From: Armatimonadota bacterium
GTDB lineage: Bacteria > Armatimonadota > DTGP01 > JAKQQT01
DNA length: 64,000 nucleotides
Assembly (NCBI GenBank): GCA_036504095.1
Contig: DASXVS010000043.1
Coordinates: forward strand, 1-64,000
Direction: 5' to 3'
Positions within the stretch are counted from its first letter, which is position 1; each line of letters starts with the position of its first letter. The notes under the pieces are model-generated. The model did not search any database, was not told the origin of the DNA, and was given only the letters and a program-made list of their open reading frames with translations. A program made the position numbers and the translations under genes. Of this stretch, positions 34,300 to 43,734 are shown one piece after another.

Positions 34300-35808
34300 A
34301 TGGCCCGTTCGCGCCGCGAAGCAGTTGATGGCGTGAGTTACCGCGAAATCGCACAGCCTATGGACATACCGTTCCTGTACAACAAGGCCGCCGCGGCGCC
34401 GCGCCGCGTGGATATCGCGGCGCTGCTCATCATCCTGCTTCATGCCGCCGCGCTTGTCCTCTTTGTAGTGAAGCCCCTGGAAGGCGCTGTCCTTTTCTGC
34501 GTTGGGCTTACAGTGGCAGTGGCGCTTGGGCGTCCCCTTCCCATACTCCTCGTCAGCCTTGCGCTGCTGTGGGTGAACGATCCGCTGGCCGACCTTTACC
34601 CGTTGTCACAGTATACGGCCTGGAAGGACGTGCTGCTTCTCGTCGTGTTCATCGGGTGGATGCTTCGCAGCCTGGTACTGCGGCGCCCCGTGGTGCTTGA
34701 CAGCCCTATCTCGCGGCCGCTCTTGCTGCTCGTTATCGCTTTCCTGGTCGGGTGCATTAACAGTCCCAGCATGACGCACGCGGTCCTCGGGCTGAAGGCA
34801 TGCGTGTTTTACAGCGTCTGGTATTTCGTGCTGCCGGAGATCATCCGGTCGAAGCGCGACGCGCGCGCACTGGTGATGGCGGTTCTTTTCGGCACCGTCT
34901 GCCTGTCTTTCTACAATTTCTGGGCCGTGCAGCAGCCGGCGTACGGGATATTCCCCGCGGGGCGCGACGGGCGGGTTCTGCCTGGCGCGCTGATGGTGCA
35001 CTGGAGCCCGTCCAGTTCGTTCCTGCCGCCGGGAATCCTCTTCGGAATGGTGATCGCGCCGCGGCTGCGTATGTGGCGCAGGATCCTGGTGAATATCGCC
35101 GTGGTCATCGGTGTCGGCGGCCTCGTGGTGACGTCCGGCAGGGCGGCGTGGGGCATCCTGCTCATCACGACCCTGATCCTGAGCGCACTTGGTCGGCGGG
35201 CGGGGTTAACCCGCATCCTGCTGGTCGCCGTCATCGTGGCAGGCGTCATCCAGACGCAGATGTCGCTGGATGTGACCGAGAGAGCGGCGTCGGCATTTGA
35301 GAGCAATGACGTGAGCGCCGATGCGCGTGAGGCCGAGTTCACGACTGTCACCCTGCCCTTTGTCCTCTCCCATCCCTTCGGCGCGGGCACCGGATCGATG
35401 TCCGCTCAGGGTTCCGCAAAGGTGTGGGCAGGTGGATCGGACGTGGATTTTGTGCTTCAAAAGGGCATTATCCACAACGGTTTTCTACTCGTCGCCATCG
35501 AGATCGGCTGGGTGGGGCTTGCCGCATACATCTGGATGCTGATCGCCGCGATGGCCGCATCATGGCGGGCGTACAAGAAGGCCCGCGACCCCTTTGTCAA
35601 GGATCTCGCGCTCTCCTGCCTGGGCATTGTCTTCTTTTTCACAGCCATGAATTTTGCCTTGTCGATCCTGACGACGGCCCTGATCGGCTACGATATCTGG
35701 GTCTTCCTGGGGCTCATCACACTGCTCCCGCGTCTGGACGACGAGGCGACGAACGCCGCCGGGAGGCTGGCATCGTCCGTCGCCCCCGAACCCGTGGCCT
35801 GCCGATGA
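34300..35808 (+). CDS. O-antigen ligase/polymerase-like membrane protein
   Basis: About 502 residues from the ATG at 34,300; ATG 34,360 (MDIPFLYNK) and a TTG at 34,216 are alternatives, none with a clear SD. About eleven hydrophobic helices, with a large loop near the C-terminal third ending in FVLSHPFGAGTGSMSAQG and VLQKGIIHNGFLLVAIEIGW, the Wzy_C/WaaL signature (HNxxL..E.G). Likely polymerises or ligates a surface glycan at the periplasmic face. First gene of a run with three glycosyltransferases. Confidence 0.8.
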   Translation: MARSRREAVDGVSYREIAQPMDIPFLYNKAAAAPRRVDIAALLIILLHAAALVLFVVKPLEGAVLFCVGLTVAVALGRPLPILLVSLALLWVNDPLADLYPLSQYTAWKDVLLLVVFIGWMLRSLVLRRPVVLDSPISRPLLLLVIAFLVGCINSPSMTHAVLGLKACVFYSVWYFVLPEIIRSKRDARALVMAVLFGTVCLSFYNFWAVQQPAYGIFPAGRDGRVLPGALMVHWSPSSSFLPPGILFGMVIAPRLRMWRRILVNIAVVIGVGGLVVTSGRAAWGILLITTLILSALGRRAGLTRILLVAVIVAGVIQTQMSLDVTERAASAFESNDVSADAREAEFTTVTLPFVLSHPFGAGTGSMSAQGSAKVWAGGSDVDFVLQKGIIHNGFLLVAIEIGWVGLAAYIWMLIAAMAASWRAYKKARDPFVKDLALSCLGIVFFFTAMNFALSILTTALIGYDIWVFLGLITLLPRLDDEATNAAGRLASSVAPEPVACR

Positions 35809-35879
35809 GGAACGCCGCGCGTCAACTCCCGGCAGACCGCAGCGTCGCCGTCGTCGCGAAGGCGGCGGGGTAAGCGCCC

Positions 35880-37061
35880 ATGGCAGCGACAGACGAGGGG
35901 GCGACCAGCGAATCGAGCCCGGGTGTGCTCTACATTGAGCGTAACGCCGTGCTCGGCGGCACCGCCCGAATCCTGCTCCTGTGCATGCGAACGGCCCAGG
36001 AGATGGGACTCCGGCCCGTCCTCGCCTGCCCGGGCGAGGGCCGCCTGCCGGACGAAGCCCGCGCGATGGGCATCCCCGTCGAGCCATGCAACTTCACCGC
36101 GATGCAGCGAACGCGGAACCCCGCGAAGCTGCTCGGATACGTCGCCGGCCTTCGACACGAAGGCGCCAGCGTGACCCGAATCTGCCGCAAGCATCGCATC
36201 TCGCTCATTCACGTTCACGGACCGATCTCCGCGATGTACGCAGTCAACGCGGCGAAAGCACTCTCACTGCCCGTGATCTGCCATCTGCACGAGGCGACCC
36301 CGCCGACCCTGTATCACCGGCTGGCGTGGAGGTACGCGGCTCCCATCGTCACGGCGTTTGTGTGCGTTTCACAGGCGGTTCGCCGCCTCGCCGGTGAGAT
36401 CGGGCTGCCGGAAGATCGAATCCGTATCGTATACAACGCCGTCGATCCGTCTTTCCTGGCCGATGATGTGAAGGCGGCGCCGGACATCGTCGGCCCGGGG
36501 CCGCACATCGGTGTTGTGGGCCTGATCGTGCCGCTGAAGGGGCAGGACGTCTTCCTGAGCGCCGCGGTCCGGCTCGTTGAGCGCCTGCCATCGGCGCACT
36601 TCTACATCGTGGGGTCGCTTGCCCACCCGGACGACCAGCCGTATCTGGATTGCCTTCGCGCGATGGCCGCCGCAGAGCCGCTCGCGGGACGCGTAACTAT
36701 CACCGGATACCGCAGCGACATACCGCAACTGATGAAGGCGTGGGACGTGGTGGCCGTGCCGACCGTGTGGCCGGAGGCTTTCGGGTTGGTGGCCGCCGAG
36801 GCCATGGCCCTCGGCCGGCGCACCGTGGTGTCCGCTGCCGGCGGGCTGCCGGAGATCGTGGAGGATGGCGTTACGGGGCTGGTGGTACCGCCGAATGACG
36901 CGGAAGCCCTCGCGGACGCGATCGAGGACCTGGCATCGCGGCCTTTGGACGATCCGATTGGCGCGCGCGCCGCGCTTTCGATCCGCGAGCGGTTCAGCCC
37001 GGAGCGGTTTGCGGCGGCCATCCGGGAACTGTACAGCCAGTGCCTCCCGGGCGGGCAGTGA
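35880..37061 (+). CDS. GT4-family glycosyltransferase
   Basis: 393 residues. GT-B fold: N-terminal half with SGGTARILL-like loop (VLGGTARILLLCMR) and IHVHGPISAMYAVNA; C-terminal half with GVVGLIVPLKGQDVFL, ITGYRSDIPQLMKAWDV, and the donor-binding E-x7-E motif in PEAFGLVAAEAMALG. Donor and acceptor are unknown. It lies between the O-antigen-ligase-like gene and a second GT4. Confidence 0.9.
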   Translation: MAATDEGATSESSPGVLYIERNAVLGGTARILLLCMRTAQEMGLRPVLACPGEGRLPDEARAMGIPVEPCNFTAMQRTRNPAKLLGYVAGLRHEGASVTRICRKHRISLIHVHGPISAMYAVNAAKALSLPVICHLHEATPPTLYHRLAWRYAAPIVTAFVCVSQAVRRLAGEIGLPEDRIRIVYNAVDPSFLADDVKAAPDIVGPGPHIGVVGLIVPLKGQDVFLSAAVRLVERLPSAHFYIVGSLAHPDDQPYLDCLRAMAAAEPLAGRVTITGYRSDIPQLMKAWDVVAVPTVWPEAFGLVAAEAMALGRRTVVSAAGGLPEIVEDGVTGLVVPPNDAEALADAIEDLASRPLDDPIGARAALSIRERFSPERFAAAIRELYSQCLPGGQ

Positions 37062-37116
37062 GCGATTGCGATTCAGCATGCAGACGCTATACTGAGGGCA
37101 ACAGGAGACAGCCTTC

Positions 37117-38250
37117 GTGCGCATTGGCATTCATGCACATCTGCTTCATAGCGGCGAGAGTTACCGCAACGCGGGAATCAGCCAGTACATACGGTACCTG
37201 CTGACCGCCTTGCAGACCGAGGCGCACGACCACGAACTGATCGCTTTCGTCAACAGCGGCTTCAGCGAACCCGGCCTCCTGCCCAATACCCGGATCATCC
37301 AGTCGCGAGCGCCGGGCGAGAGCGCGTGGCGACGCATGTTGTTCGAGCAGATGTCGCTTCCCCTCCTCACCGCGCGCCTGCGCCTCGATGTGTTGCATGG
37401 AACGGCGTTTGCGCTGCCGATTGCGGGTACCTGCCCCGGCGTCGTCTCCGTGATGGATGTGGGCTTCCTGCGCTTCTCCGACAAGCATCTCAGCGCGAAC
37501 AGGCGCTACCTTACGGCCATCAGCAAGGCGAGCGCCCGCCGCGCGAAACGTATCATCGGCATCAGCAAGGCGACCGCGGAGGATTGCATCTCGCTCTTGG
37601 GAGCGCCGCGCGATCGCGTGCGAATTGTGTACTGCGGCGTGGACCACGAGATCTACCGCCCGCAGCCCGCCGCGGATGTCGCCGCCTTTCGCACGGCAAA
37701 GGGGCTGCCGGACCGCTTTGCGTTGTTCGTCGGGACGCTGGAGCCGCGCAAGAACCTGTGGTCATTGTTGCGGGCGTTCTCGAAGGCGAGGAAGAACGGT
37801 CTCGAGCAGGATCTGGTGGTCGTCGGCGGTGCGGGCTGGCTCTTCGAGGACATGCTGCGGCGTGTTCGGGACGAGGGATTGGACGACGGCGTTCGATTTG
37901 TGGGTTACGCCAGCACGGACGAAATGTCTCTGTGGTATGCGGCAGCCGAGTATTTTGTCTACCCGTCGCTGCTCGAAGGCTTCGGACTGCCTGTCGCCGA
38001 GGCGATGGCTTGCGGCACGCCCGTCATCACCAGCAACGTATCATCGCTGCCGGAAGTTGGCGGAGACGCGGTCGAGTATGTGACGCCGACTGACGTGGAG
38101 GATATCGCCACGCGCCTTTCGGAAGTTGGTGGGGATGCCGACAAACGCTCCCGGATGCGGTGCGCTGGGTTGGACCGCGCGAGCGGGTTCCGATGGGACG
38201 AGGCCGCGCGGCAGACGCTGGCCGTTTACGAAGAAGCGAGGGCACTCTAA
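37117..38250 (+). CDS. GT4-family glycosyltransferase
   Basis: 377 residues, GTG start with AGGAG 10 bases upstream. GISQYIRYLLTALQTE near the N-terminus, SKATAEDCISLLGAPRDRVRIVYCGVD in the linker, LFVGTLEPRKNLWSLLRAF and YPSLLEGFGLPVAEAMACGTPVI in the nucleotide-sugar domain. The pattern fits WbaZ/mannosyltransferase-type GT4 enzymes, but the sugar is inferred only by class. Confidence 0.9.
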   Translation: MRIGIHAHLLHSGESYRNAGISQYIRYLLTALQTEAHDHELIAFVNSGFSEPGLLPNTRIIQSRAPGESAWRRMLFEQMSLPLLTARLRLDVLHGTAFALPIAGTCPGVVSVMDVGFLRFSDKHLSANRRYLTAISKASARRAKRIIGISKATAEDCISLLGAPRDRVRIVYCGVDHEIYRPQPAADVAAFRTAKGLPDRFALFVGTLEPRKNLWSLLRAFSKARKNGLEQDLVVVGGAGWLFEDMLRRVRDEGLDDGVRFVGYASTDEMSLWYAAAEYFVYPSLLEGFGLPVAEAMACGTPVITSNVSSLPEVGGDAVEYVTPTDVEDIATRLSEVGGDADKRSRMRCAGLDRASGFRWDEAARQTLAVYEEARAL

Positions 38251-38257
38251 GTTACGC

Positions 38258-39373
38258 ATGAAAGTTGCTATCATCCACGACTGGCTGAACCAGAACGGCG
38301 GCGCGGAGCGCGTACTGGAAGAGTTCCACGCCATGTACCCCGACGCGCCGATCTACACGAGCATGTACGACGCGGAGCGCATGCCCGCGGCGTATAAATC
38401 CTGGGACATCCGGACCACCTGGATGCAGCGCCTCCCGATGGTGACGAAGAAGCACCAGCTCTTCATGCCGTTGTTCCCGGCGGCGTTCGAAACGATCGAC
38501 CTCTCCGGCTACGACCTCGCGATTTCCAGCAGCAGCGCGTTCTGCCATGGCGTGCTCACGCGCACCGAGGCGTGTCACGTGTGCTACTGCCATACACCGA
38601 CGCGATTCATATGGAACTACTTCGACTACGCGAAGCGTGAGAGGCTGTCCGCCTGGAAGAGAAGACTACTAGCACCTTACCTGTTCAAACTCCGTCAGTG
38701 GGACAGGACTAGCGCGGATCGTGTGGACTATTGGATCGCCAACTCCGGCCTCGTGAAGGACCGCATCGCCAAGTACTACCGGCGGACTGCGGCGGTGATC
38801 TACCCTCCGGTGGACACGGCGCGCTTCGTGCCGGAAGCCGGCTACGATGACTACTACCTCGTGCTGAGCCGCCTGCTGCCGTACAAGCGGATCGACCTCG
38901 CTATCGAAGCGTGCAACCGCACGAAGAGCCGACTGCTGATCGCGGGGAGCGGCCGCGGGACGGAACAGCTGAAAAAGCTGGCCGGCCCGACCGTGGAGTT
39001 CCTGGGCCGCGTTCCGGAAGAACAGTTGAGCGGCCTCTACGCGCGCTGCAAGGCGTTCATCTTCCCCGGCGAGGAGGACTTTGGCCTCACGCCGCTGGAA
39101 GCCAACGCCGCCGGCCGCCCCACTATCGCCTTCAAGGCGGGTGGTACGCTGGACACGGTCCTACCCGGCGTCACCGGCGAGTACTTCACGGAGCCGACAG
39201 TGGACAGCCTGGTGGCCGCGATGACCGCCTTCAATCCCGACGCCTACGATCCCGCCAAAATCCGCGCCCACGCGGAGACGTTCGACACGAAGGTCTTCCG
39301 CGCGCAGTTCCAGGACTTCGTTAAGCGCAGTATGGAAGCGTACGCGAAGGGGATTCCGGTGTACGACCAGTAG
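38258..39373 (+). CDS. GT4-family glycosyltransferase
   Basis: 371 residues. Start at the ATG 38,258 (MKVAIIHDWLNQNGGAERVL), 7 bases after the previous stop codon; the longer frame overlaps that gene. Conserved GGAERVL acceptor loop, CYCHTPTRFIWNYFDY, VLSRLLPYKRIDLAIEAC, and FPGEEDFGLTPLEANAAGRP. Closest in style to WcaI/WbdC-like mannosyltransferases. Last gene of the polysaccharide run, ended by the octamer hairpin. Confidence 0.9.
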   Translation: MKVAIIHDWLNQNGGAERVLEEFHAMYPDAPIYTSMYDAERMPAAYKSWDIRTTWMQRLPMVTKKHQLFMPLFPAAFETIDLSGYDLAISSSSAFCHGVLTRTEACHVCYCHTPTRFIWNYFDYAKRERLSAWKRRLLAPYLFKLRQWDRTSADRVDYWIANSGLVKDRIAKYYRRTAAVIYPPVDTARFVPEAGYDDYYLVLSRLLPYKRIDLAIEACNRTKSRLLIAGSGRGTEQLKKLAGPTVEFLGRVPEEQLSGLYARCKAFIFPGEEDFGLTPLEANAAGRPTIAFKAGGTLDTVLPGVTGEYFTEPTVDSLVAAMTAFNPDAYDPAKIRAHAETFDTKVFRAQFQDFVKRSMEAYAKGIPVYDQ

Positions 39374-39376
39374 GTC

Positions 39377-39453
39377 AACCAGTCAATGGGTCAATGAGTC
39401 AACGGGTCGATATCGGTCCGTTGACTCATTGACTCATTGACCCATTGACTGGT
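39377..39453. terminator. Hairpin built of tandem octamers (GTCAATGG/GTCAATGA)
   Basis: Left arm 39,377-39,405 is AACCA(GTCAATGG)(GTCAATGA)GTCAACGG-like; the right arm 39,418-39,453 is its complement plus one additional 8-base unit. It lies between convergent stop codons and should terminate both operons. The one-unit difference points to slippage. Confidence 0.85.
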
Positions 39454-39458
39454 TTATC

Positions 39459-40637
39459 CTATTTCACTGCCGCAATCCTTCTTGCGGCTTCGGCGAGGAG
39501 TTCGCCGTTCTTGTCGCCGCTCACCGTGAGGCTCATGCGGAACCAGCCGTCGCCGTGGGGGCCGTAGCCCACGCCGGGGATCACCAGCACGCCGGCTTCC
39601 TCCAGCAGGCGCTTCGCCCACGCAATGCTGCTTCCACCGCCCGGAACGGGCGCCCAGACGTAGAACGTAGCCTTCGGCTTCGGGATACTCCACCCAGCTG
39701 CGTTAAGGCCGTCCACAAGGGCGTCGCGGCGCCTTGCGAAGAGGGCCAACGTCTCGTCCAGGCTGTGGGCCTGTTCGTTCAGGGCGTACGCTCCGGCGGC
39801 GCTCAGGGCCATGAAGCCCTTGCTGTCCACGTTGCTCTTCAGGCGGTTCAGGATGCCGATGATGTCCGAATTGCCCGCCGCGAAGCCCACGCGCCAGCCG
39901 GTCATGTTGAACGTCTTGGACAGCGAGTGCATCTCGATGGCCAGGTCCTTCGCGCCGGGCACCTGAAGGATACTGGGCGGCAAAAAGCCGTCGTAGTGGA
40001 CCTCGGTGTACGCCGCGTCCTGGCAGACGATGATTTCGTACTCCTTCGCGAACGCGACCACTTCCTCGAAATACGACAGTTCGGCCACGGCGCCGGTCGG
40101 GTTGTTCGGGTAGTTGATGGTCATCAATTTCGCGCGTTTCGCCACGTCGGTCGGGATGTCTGCCAGCACCGGCTTCCATCCGTTTGCGGGCCCCATCGGC
40201 ATCTCATAGACTTCGGCGCCGGCCATTTTCGCGCTGACTTTGTAGACCGTGTAGGCCGGATCCGGCGCGAGCACGAGGTCGCCGGGGTTCAGGAGAGACC
40301 AGCTAAGGTGCGCCAGGCCTTCCTTGCTGCCGATGGTGAGGAGCATTTCCGTCGCGGGATTCAGATCCACGCCGAACCGGCGCTTGAACCACGCGGATGC
40401 CGCTTCGAGGAACGGCGGGTAACCGCTGGCCGACTCGTCGTAACGGTGGAACTCCGGGTTGGCGACCGCTTCCTGGGCTGCGTGGATGATCGAGTCCGGC
40501 GTCGGGCGGTCGGGGTCGCCGATGCCGAGGTCGATGAGGTCTTTGCCTTCAGCGATGGCCTTGCGCTTGGCGGCGGCGATTTCGCCGAAGAGATACGGTG
40601 GGATGGCGGCCAAACGGTCCGCCGGATGGATTGTCAT
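39459..40637 (-). CDS. dapL: LL-diaminopimelate aminotransferase-like class I/II aminotransferase
   Basis: 392 residues. PLP fold-type I enzyme: PLP lysine K241 in HSLSKTFNMTGWR, N178 in NYPNNPTG, D207 and Y210 in CQDAAYTEV, R249 and the C-terminal PGVGYGPHGDGWFRMSLT. IDLGIGDPDRPTPDSI and FHRYDESASGYPPFLEAASAW fit DapL, which makes LL-diaminopimelate from tetrahydrodipicolinate in lysine and peptidoglycan synthesis. A related aspartate/alanine aminotransferase cannot be excluded. It is the last gene of the long minus-strand run. Confidence 0.8.
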   Translation of the reverse strand: MTIHPADRLAAIPPYLFGEIAAAKRKAIAEGKDLIDLGIGDPDRPTPDSIIHAAQEAVANPEFHRYDESASGYPPFLEAASAWFKRRFGVDLNPATEMLLTIGSKEGLAHLSWSLLNPGDLVLAPDPAYTVYKVSAKMAGAEVYEMPMGPANGWKPVLADIPTDVAKRAKLMTINYPNNPTGAVAELSYFEEVVAFAKEYEIIVCQDAAYTEVHYDGFLPPSILQVPGAKDLAIEMHSLSKTFNMTGWRVGFAAGNSDIIGILNRLKSNVDSKGFMALSAAGAYALNEQAHSLDETLALFARRRDALVDGLNAAGWSIPKPKATFYVWAPVPGGGSSIAWAKRLLEEAGVLVIPGVGYGPHGDGWFRMSLTVSGDKNGELLAEAARRIAAVK

Positions 40638-40682
40638 AAGTATCGTTTCCTGTTCATATGTACGCCGCCGGGGCGGCTTGCT

Positions 40683-42782
40683 CTAGAAATACCTGCCGGG
40701 AACGTAGTCCAGGTAGACTTTGTGCTGGAACGTTGAGTAAACGAGCGAGAGAGAGCGTTCGCCAACGATTCGGGTAACGCGCGCCTCTATGTTGACAGCC
40801 TGAAAAGTGGTCTCGTAGATCGGGTTCGGGGACGACAGTCCCTGCCGGAAGATGCCTGCATTCAGTGTGGCCGCCCAGACGGGCGAAAACAGATATTGGC
40901 CGCTCACTCTGAAGTTGCGCGTCTTCTGGTCGATGCCGACCGTTGCGAACGCCATCATCGACCACTTGGGCATCTTCCCATAGGAGAGGCTGGCGGTAAT
41001 CGTTTGGCGTTCCGGCCGGATGATATCGGAATCCGGGGTGGGCCGGTAACCGAAGTCGCTGTAGTTGTAGACGAAGTTGGCGGACCCCATCTTGCCCAGC
41101 GGCTGCCGGGCGGTCACCGTTCCCTGGGTGGAGCGCCTCGCCGACCCGCTGCCAAACGACAGGCCCTGGCCGAAGGAGGCGTCCATCGCGAACCCGCCGC
41201 GCGCCTTGACCGTCGGGGCGATGATGCGGCCGCTTACGGATTGCGAGTTTACGCCTTGAACCGGGCCGTAGACGAGGGTTTTCCACGTGGGGTCGAGCAT
41301 GGTGGTCGCCAGCCACTGGCGACCTACGGACCCGCCGACGGTCCAGGCGAATCCTGCGGCGAGCGGCCGGGGTGTGGATTGCGCAGACAGGTCCACGTTG
41401 CCCGTCGTCTGGTTCGCTTTAAGCGCCGGGGGCAGAGTCTGGCCGGCCTCCGGCGGCACATTTTCGTACCCCGTCGTCGCCTGGGTACGGCTGCCGAAGG
41501 CTGTGAAGGAGGTGTTGTATCCCTTTGCCTGATGGGAAAGGGACATGTTGGCCAGGGTGTAGCGAGCCAGCGCGCCGTAGCCGGTCCGTGTGTCCACATT
41601 GAAGTATCCGCGCGTGGACTGTCCCAGATTCTGGTTATGCGTCCACGACAGCCCCCAGTCGGGCGACGTGATGCGTGTCAGGGCGGCGGATCCGTCAGTG
41701 CCTCTCCCGAGATCGTACTTGGTGAGCAGGTCCAGCGCCCACCCTGGGACGGTGGCGCCGTAGAGGCCTTCCGGCGCGTTGAATTTCATCCGCAGCTGTG
41801 ATGAACCTATCGCGCCGGCGGCGACGTAGTACGGTATGTCGAGCAGCGGCCCGCGCGGCCCCAGCCCGATGTATTGGGCGTAACCCAGGTGAGTGTTGTC
41901 CAGCGGTTTGACGTGGTAGGGGAGGGTGAGCCGCTCCTTACCGTTCAGGATCAGGCGGGCGTGCGTGAACTGGAGTTCGACCCCGGGAAGGAGAAGGACT
42001 CGCGATGCGCGCACCGCGAATGGGCTGGGCGTGAGGTCCGCAAACTCGAACTCGTGTGCCGGTAGCGGGCCTAACGCCTTTGTGAGCTCTCCCGTGAATC
42101 CACTGAACTCGAAAAGACCTCTCACTGGCTCATCGAGGCCAAACACCATGCCGGTGTGAGCCTCCCAGTTGTACTGGAAACGGTCCGCCGCGATGTGCTT
42201 GTCGCCGAAGGTGATCGTAAGCGCGCTTGCTCCCGGTTTGGATTCCGCCACTATGGTGGAACGCTCCAGCAGCATTTGAGCGCGGTCCGCGCTGATCTGC
42301 AGGCGTCCGATCTTGAACCGTACGCTGCCGGTCGCGTCAACGACGCCTTCAAAGTCGTTGTAAAGCAGGTAGTCCGCCCGGACCGAGACCGCGGCCGCCG
42401 ACTGGCCAAACACGATCGGCCTGGAACTGAATTCCACGGTGATTTCCGCCGTGGCATGCCCGGCCGACGCCGTCACGGTTGCCCGGCCCGGCACGGTGCT
42501 GCTGGTCAACCGCACACTGGCCTGTCCGCCCTGGCTGGATGCGGCCGATTCGATGCTGCCCAGCGTGGTCGAGAAACGGATGGGGAGCCCGTTGGGCACC
42601 AGGCCGCCGCTGCGATCGCGAACCTCGGCTGTGATCGTGGTAGTGGTGGCGCCGTCCGCGAAAATCGCGGCGGGTTTGGCCGTGAGGCGAACGGTTTCGG
42701 CTTCCTGCGCGCGCGAGGCGCACTGGAGCGCAAGGGCTGCGAGACACAGGCCCGGGATGGCGCTGATGATGCGGAGTCTCAT
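40683..42782 (-). CDS. LptD/OstA-like outer-membrane barrel with N-terminal invasin-type Ig domain
   Basis: 699 residues. Signal peptide about 1-25. Residues about 28-118 form a Big_1-type Ig domain (AKPAAIFADGATTTTITAEVRDRSG.. VRLTSSTVPGRATVTAS). Residues about 130-230 resemble an OstA repeat domain (VRADYLLYNDFEGVVDATGSV, RLQISADRAQMLLE, KHIAADRFQYNWEAHTG). The remainder alternates in beta-barrel fashion and ends GRYF, with the C-terminal aromatic typical of BAM substrates. LptD assembles lipopolysaccharide at the cell surface. This homologue is unusual in its Ig fusion; LptD function is inferred. It implies an outer membrane. Confidence 0.65.
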   Translation of the reverse strand: MRLRIISAIPGLCLAALALQCASRAQEAETVRLTAKPAAIFADGATTTTITAEVRDRSGGLVPNGLPIRFSTTLGSIESAASSQGGQASVRLTSSTVPGRATVTASAGHATAEITVEFSSRPIVFGQSAAAVSVRADYLLYNDFEGVVDATGSVRFKIGRLQISADRAQMLLERSTIVAESKPGASALTITFGDKHIAADRFQYNWEAHTGMVFGLDEPVRGLFEFSGFTGELTKALGPLPAHEFEFADLTPSPFAVRASRVLLLPGVELQFTHARLILNGKERLTLPYHVKPLDNTHLGYAQYIGLGPRGPLLDIPYYVAAGAIGSSQLRMKFNAPEGLYGATVPGWALDLLTKYDLGRGTDGSAALTRITSPDWGLSWTHNQNLGQSTRGYFNVDTRTGYGALARYTLANMSLSHQAKGYNTSFTAFGSRTQATTGYENVPPEAGQTLPPALKANQTTGNVDLSAQSTPRPLAAGFAWTVGGSVGRQWLATTMLDPTWKTLVYGPVQGVNSQSVSGRIIAPTVKARGGFAMDASFGQGLSFGSGSARRSTQGTVTARQPLGKMGSANFVYNYSDFGYRPTPDSDIIRPERQTITASLSYGKMPKWSMMAFATVGIDQKTRNFRVSGQYLFSPVWAATLNAGIFRQGLSSPNPIYETTFQAVNIEARVTRIVGERSLSLVYSTFQHKVYLDYVPGRYF

Positions 42783-42822
42783 ACCCTTATCTTAGGCAGA
42801 CAGCGAAATGGACGCGGCGCGG

Positions 42823-43734
42823 TCAGGATCCTGCCCTGTGGAAGAACCCGCGGCGCCTGGCGGCCGGAGGGTCCGGGGCCGCTTCGGACGGCTGCACCTG
42901 CCCCGAGTCGTCGAGGACTCGCAGGATGGCGACGGTGACGTTGTCCGGGCCGCCGCGGGAGTTGGCAACGCCGATCAACTCTCCGCATGCGAGGGATGGC
43001 GGGGAGGCAACCGCCAACGCGGCAATCTCCGGGTCGGCAACCACGCCGGTGAGCCCGTCGGAGCAGAGCAGGAGGGTATCACCGGGCAAGAGGGGATAGC
43101 GGACGACGTCCGGCTGGACGGCGGGCTCGGGGCCGAGCGACCGCGTGATGATATTGCGGCGCGGGTGGTGTGCCGCTTCCTCCCGGGTGAGGATGCCCAA
43201 TTGGACGTGCTCTTCCACGAGGGAGTGGTCGCGTGTCATCTGAGTGGCTATCCCGTCGCGGATCAGATAGGCACGGCTGTCTCCCGCCCAGGCAACCACC
43301 GCATCGCTGTCAACAATCGCCACCGTGGCCAGCGTGCAACCCATGCCGGAACGAGACGGAATCGCGCGGGCCGTATCGTATATCACGGCGTTGGCCTGCG
43401 AAAAGGCCCTGGCAACGGCATCTTCCACGGAGCCGTTGACGCCGCCGAAATACGCCTGTGCCAACGCCTTCAGCGCCATCTCAGAAGCGATCTGCCCGGC
43501 CGCGTGGCCCCCCATGCCGTCCGCTACGGCGTACAGCCGTCCCCGGTTCGCCAGAAGGACGGGATCTTCCGGTTCCCACCAATCGAATTTGTCTTCGTTG
43601 TTCTCGCGAACGCGGCCCAGATCCGTCTTGGCCGCGAATTGCACGGCGAGATGGATCTCGGGTGCCTGGCGCGGAGTCTCGCCCGGCGGGAGGTCGGCCG
43701 GCTGGAGTTCCGCCGTAATCTCATCCGGCGTCAT
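42823..43734 (-). CDS. PP2C-family Ser/Thr protein phosphatase
   Basis: 303 residues. PPM fold motifs in order: TDLGRVRENNEDKF, AVADGMGGHAAGQIAS (metal-binding DG), AVVAWAGDSRAYLIRDG, HSLVEEHVQLGILT, LLLCSDGLTGVV and GGPDNVTVAILRV. It would dephosphorylate Ser/Thr targets in the cytoplasm. It overlaps the FHA gene by 14 bp and follows a VWA gene, so it likely acts in a phosphothreonine circuit. No Ser/Thr kinase is in the window. Confidence 0.92.
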   Translation of the reverse strand: MTPDEITAELQPADLPPGETPRQAPEIHLAVQFAAKTDLGRVRENNEDKFDWWEPEDPVLLANRGRLYAVADGMGGHAAGQIASEMALKALAQAYFGGVNGSVEDAVARAFSQANAVIYDTARAIPSRSGMGCTLATVAIVDSDAVVAWAGDSRAYLIRDGIATQMTRDHSLVEEHVQLGILTREEAAHHPRRNIITRSLGPEPAVQPDVVRYPLLPGDTLLLCSDGLTGVVADPEIAALAVASPPSLACGELIGVANSRGGPDNVTVAILRVLDDSGQVQPSEAAPDPPAARRRGFFHRAGS

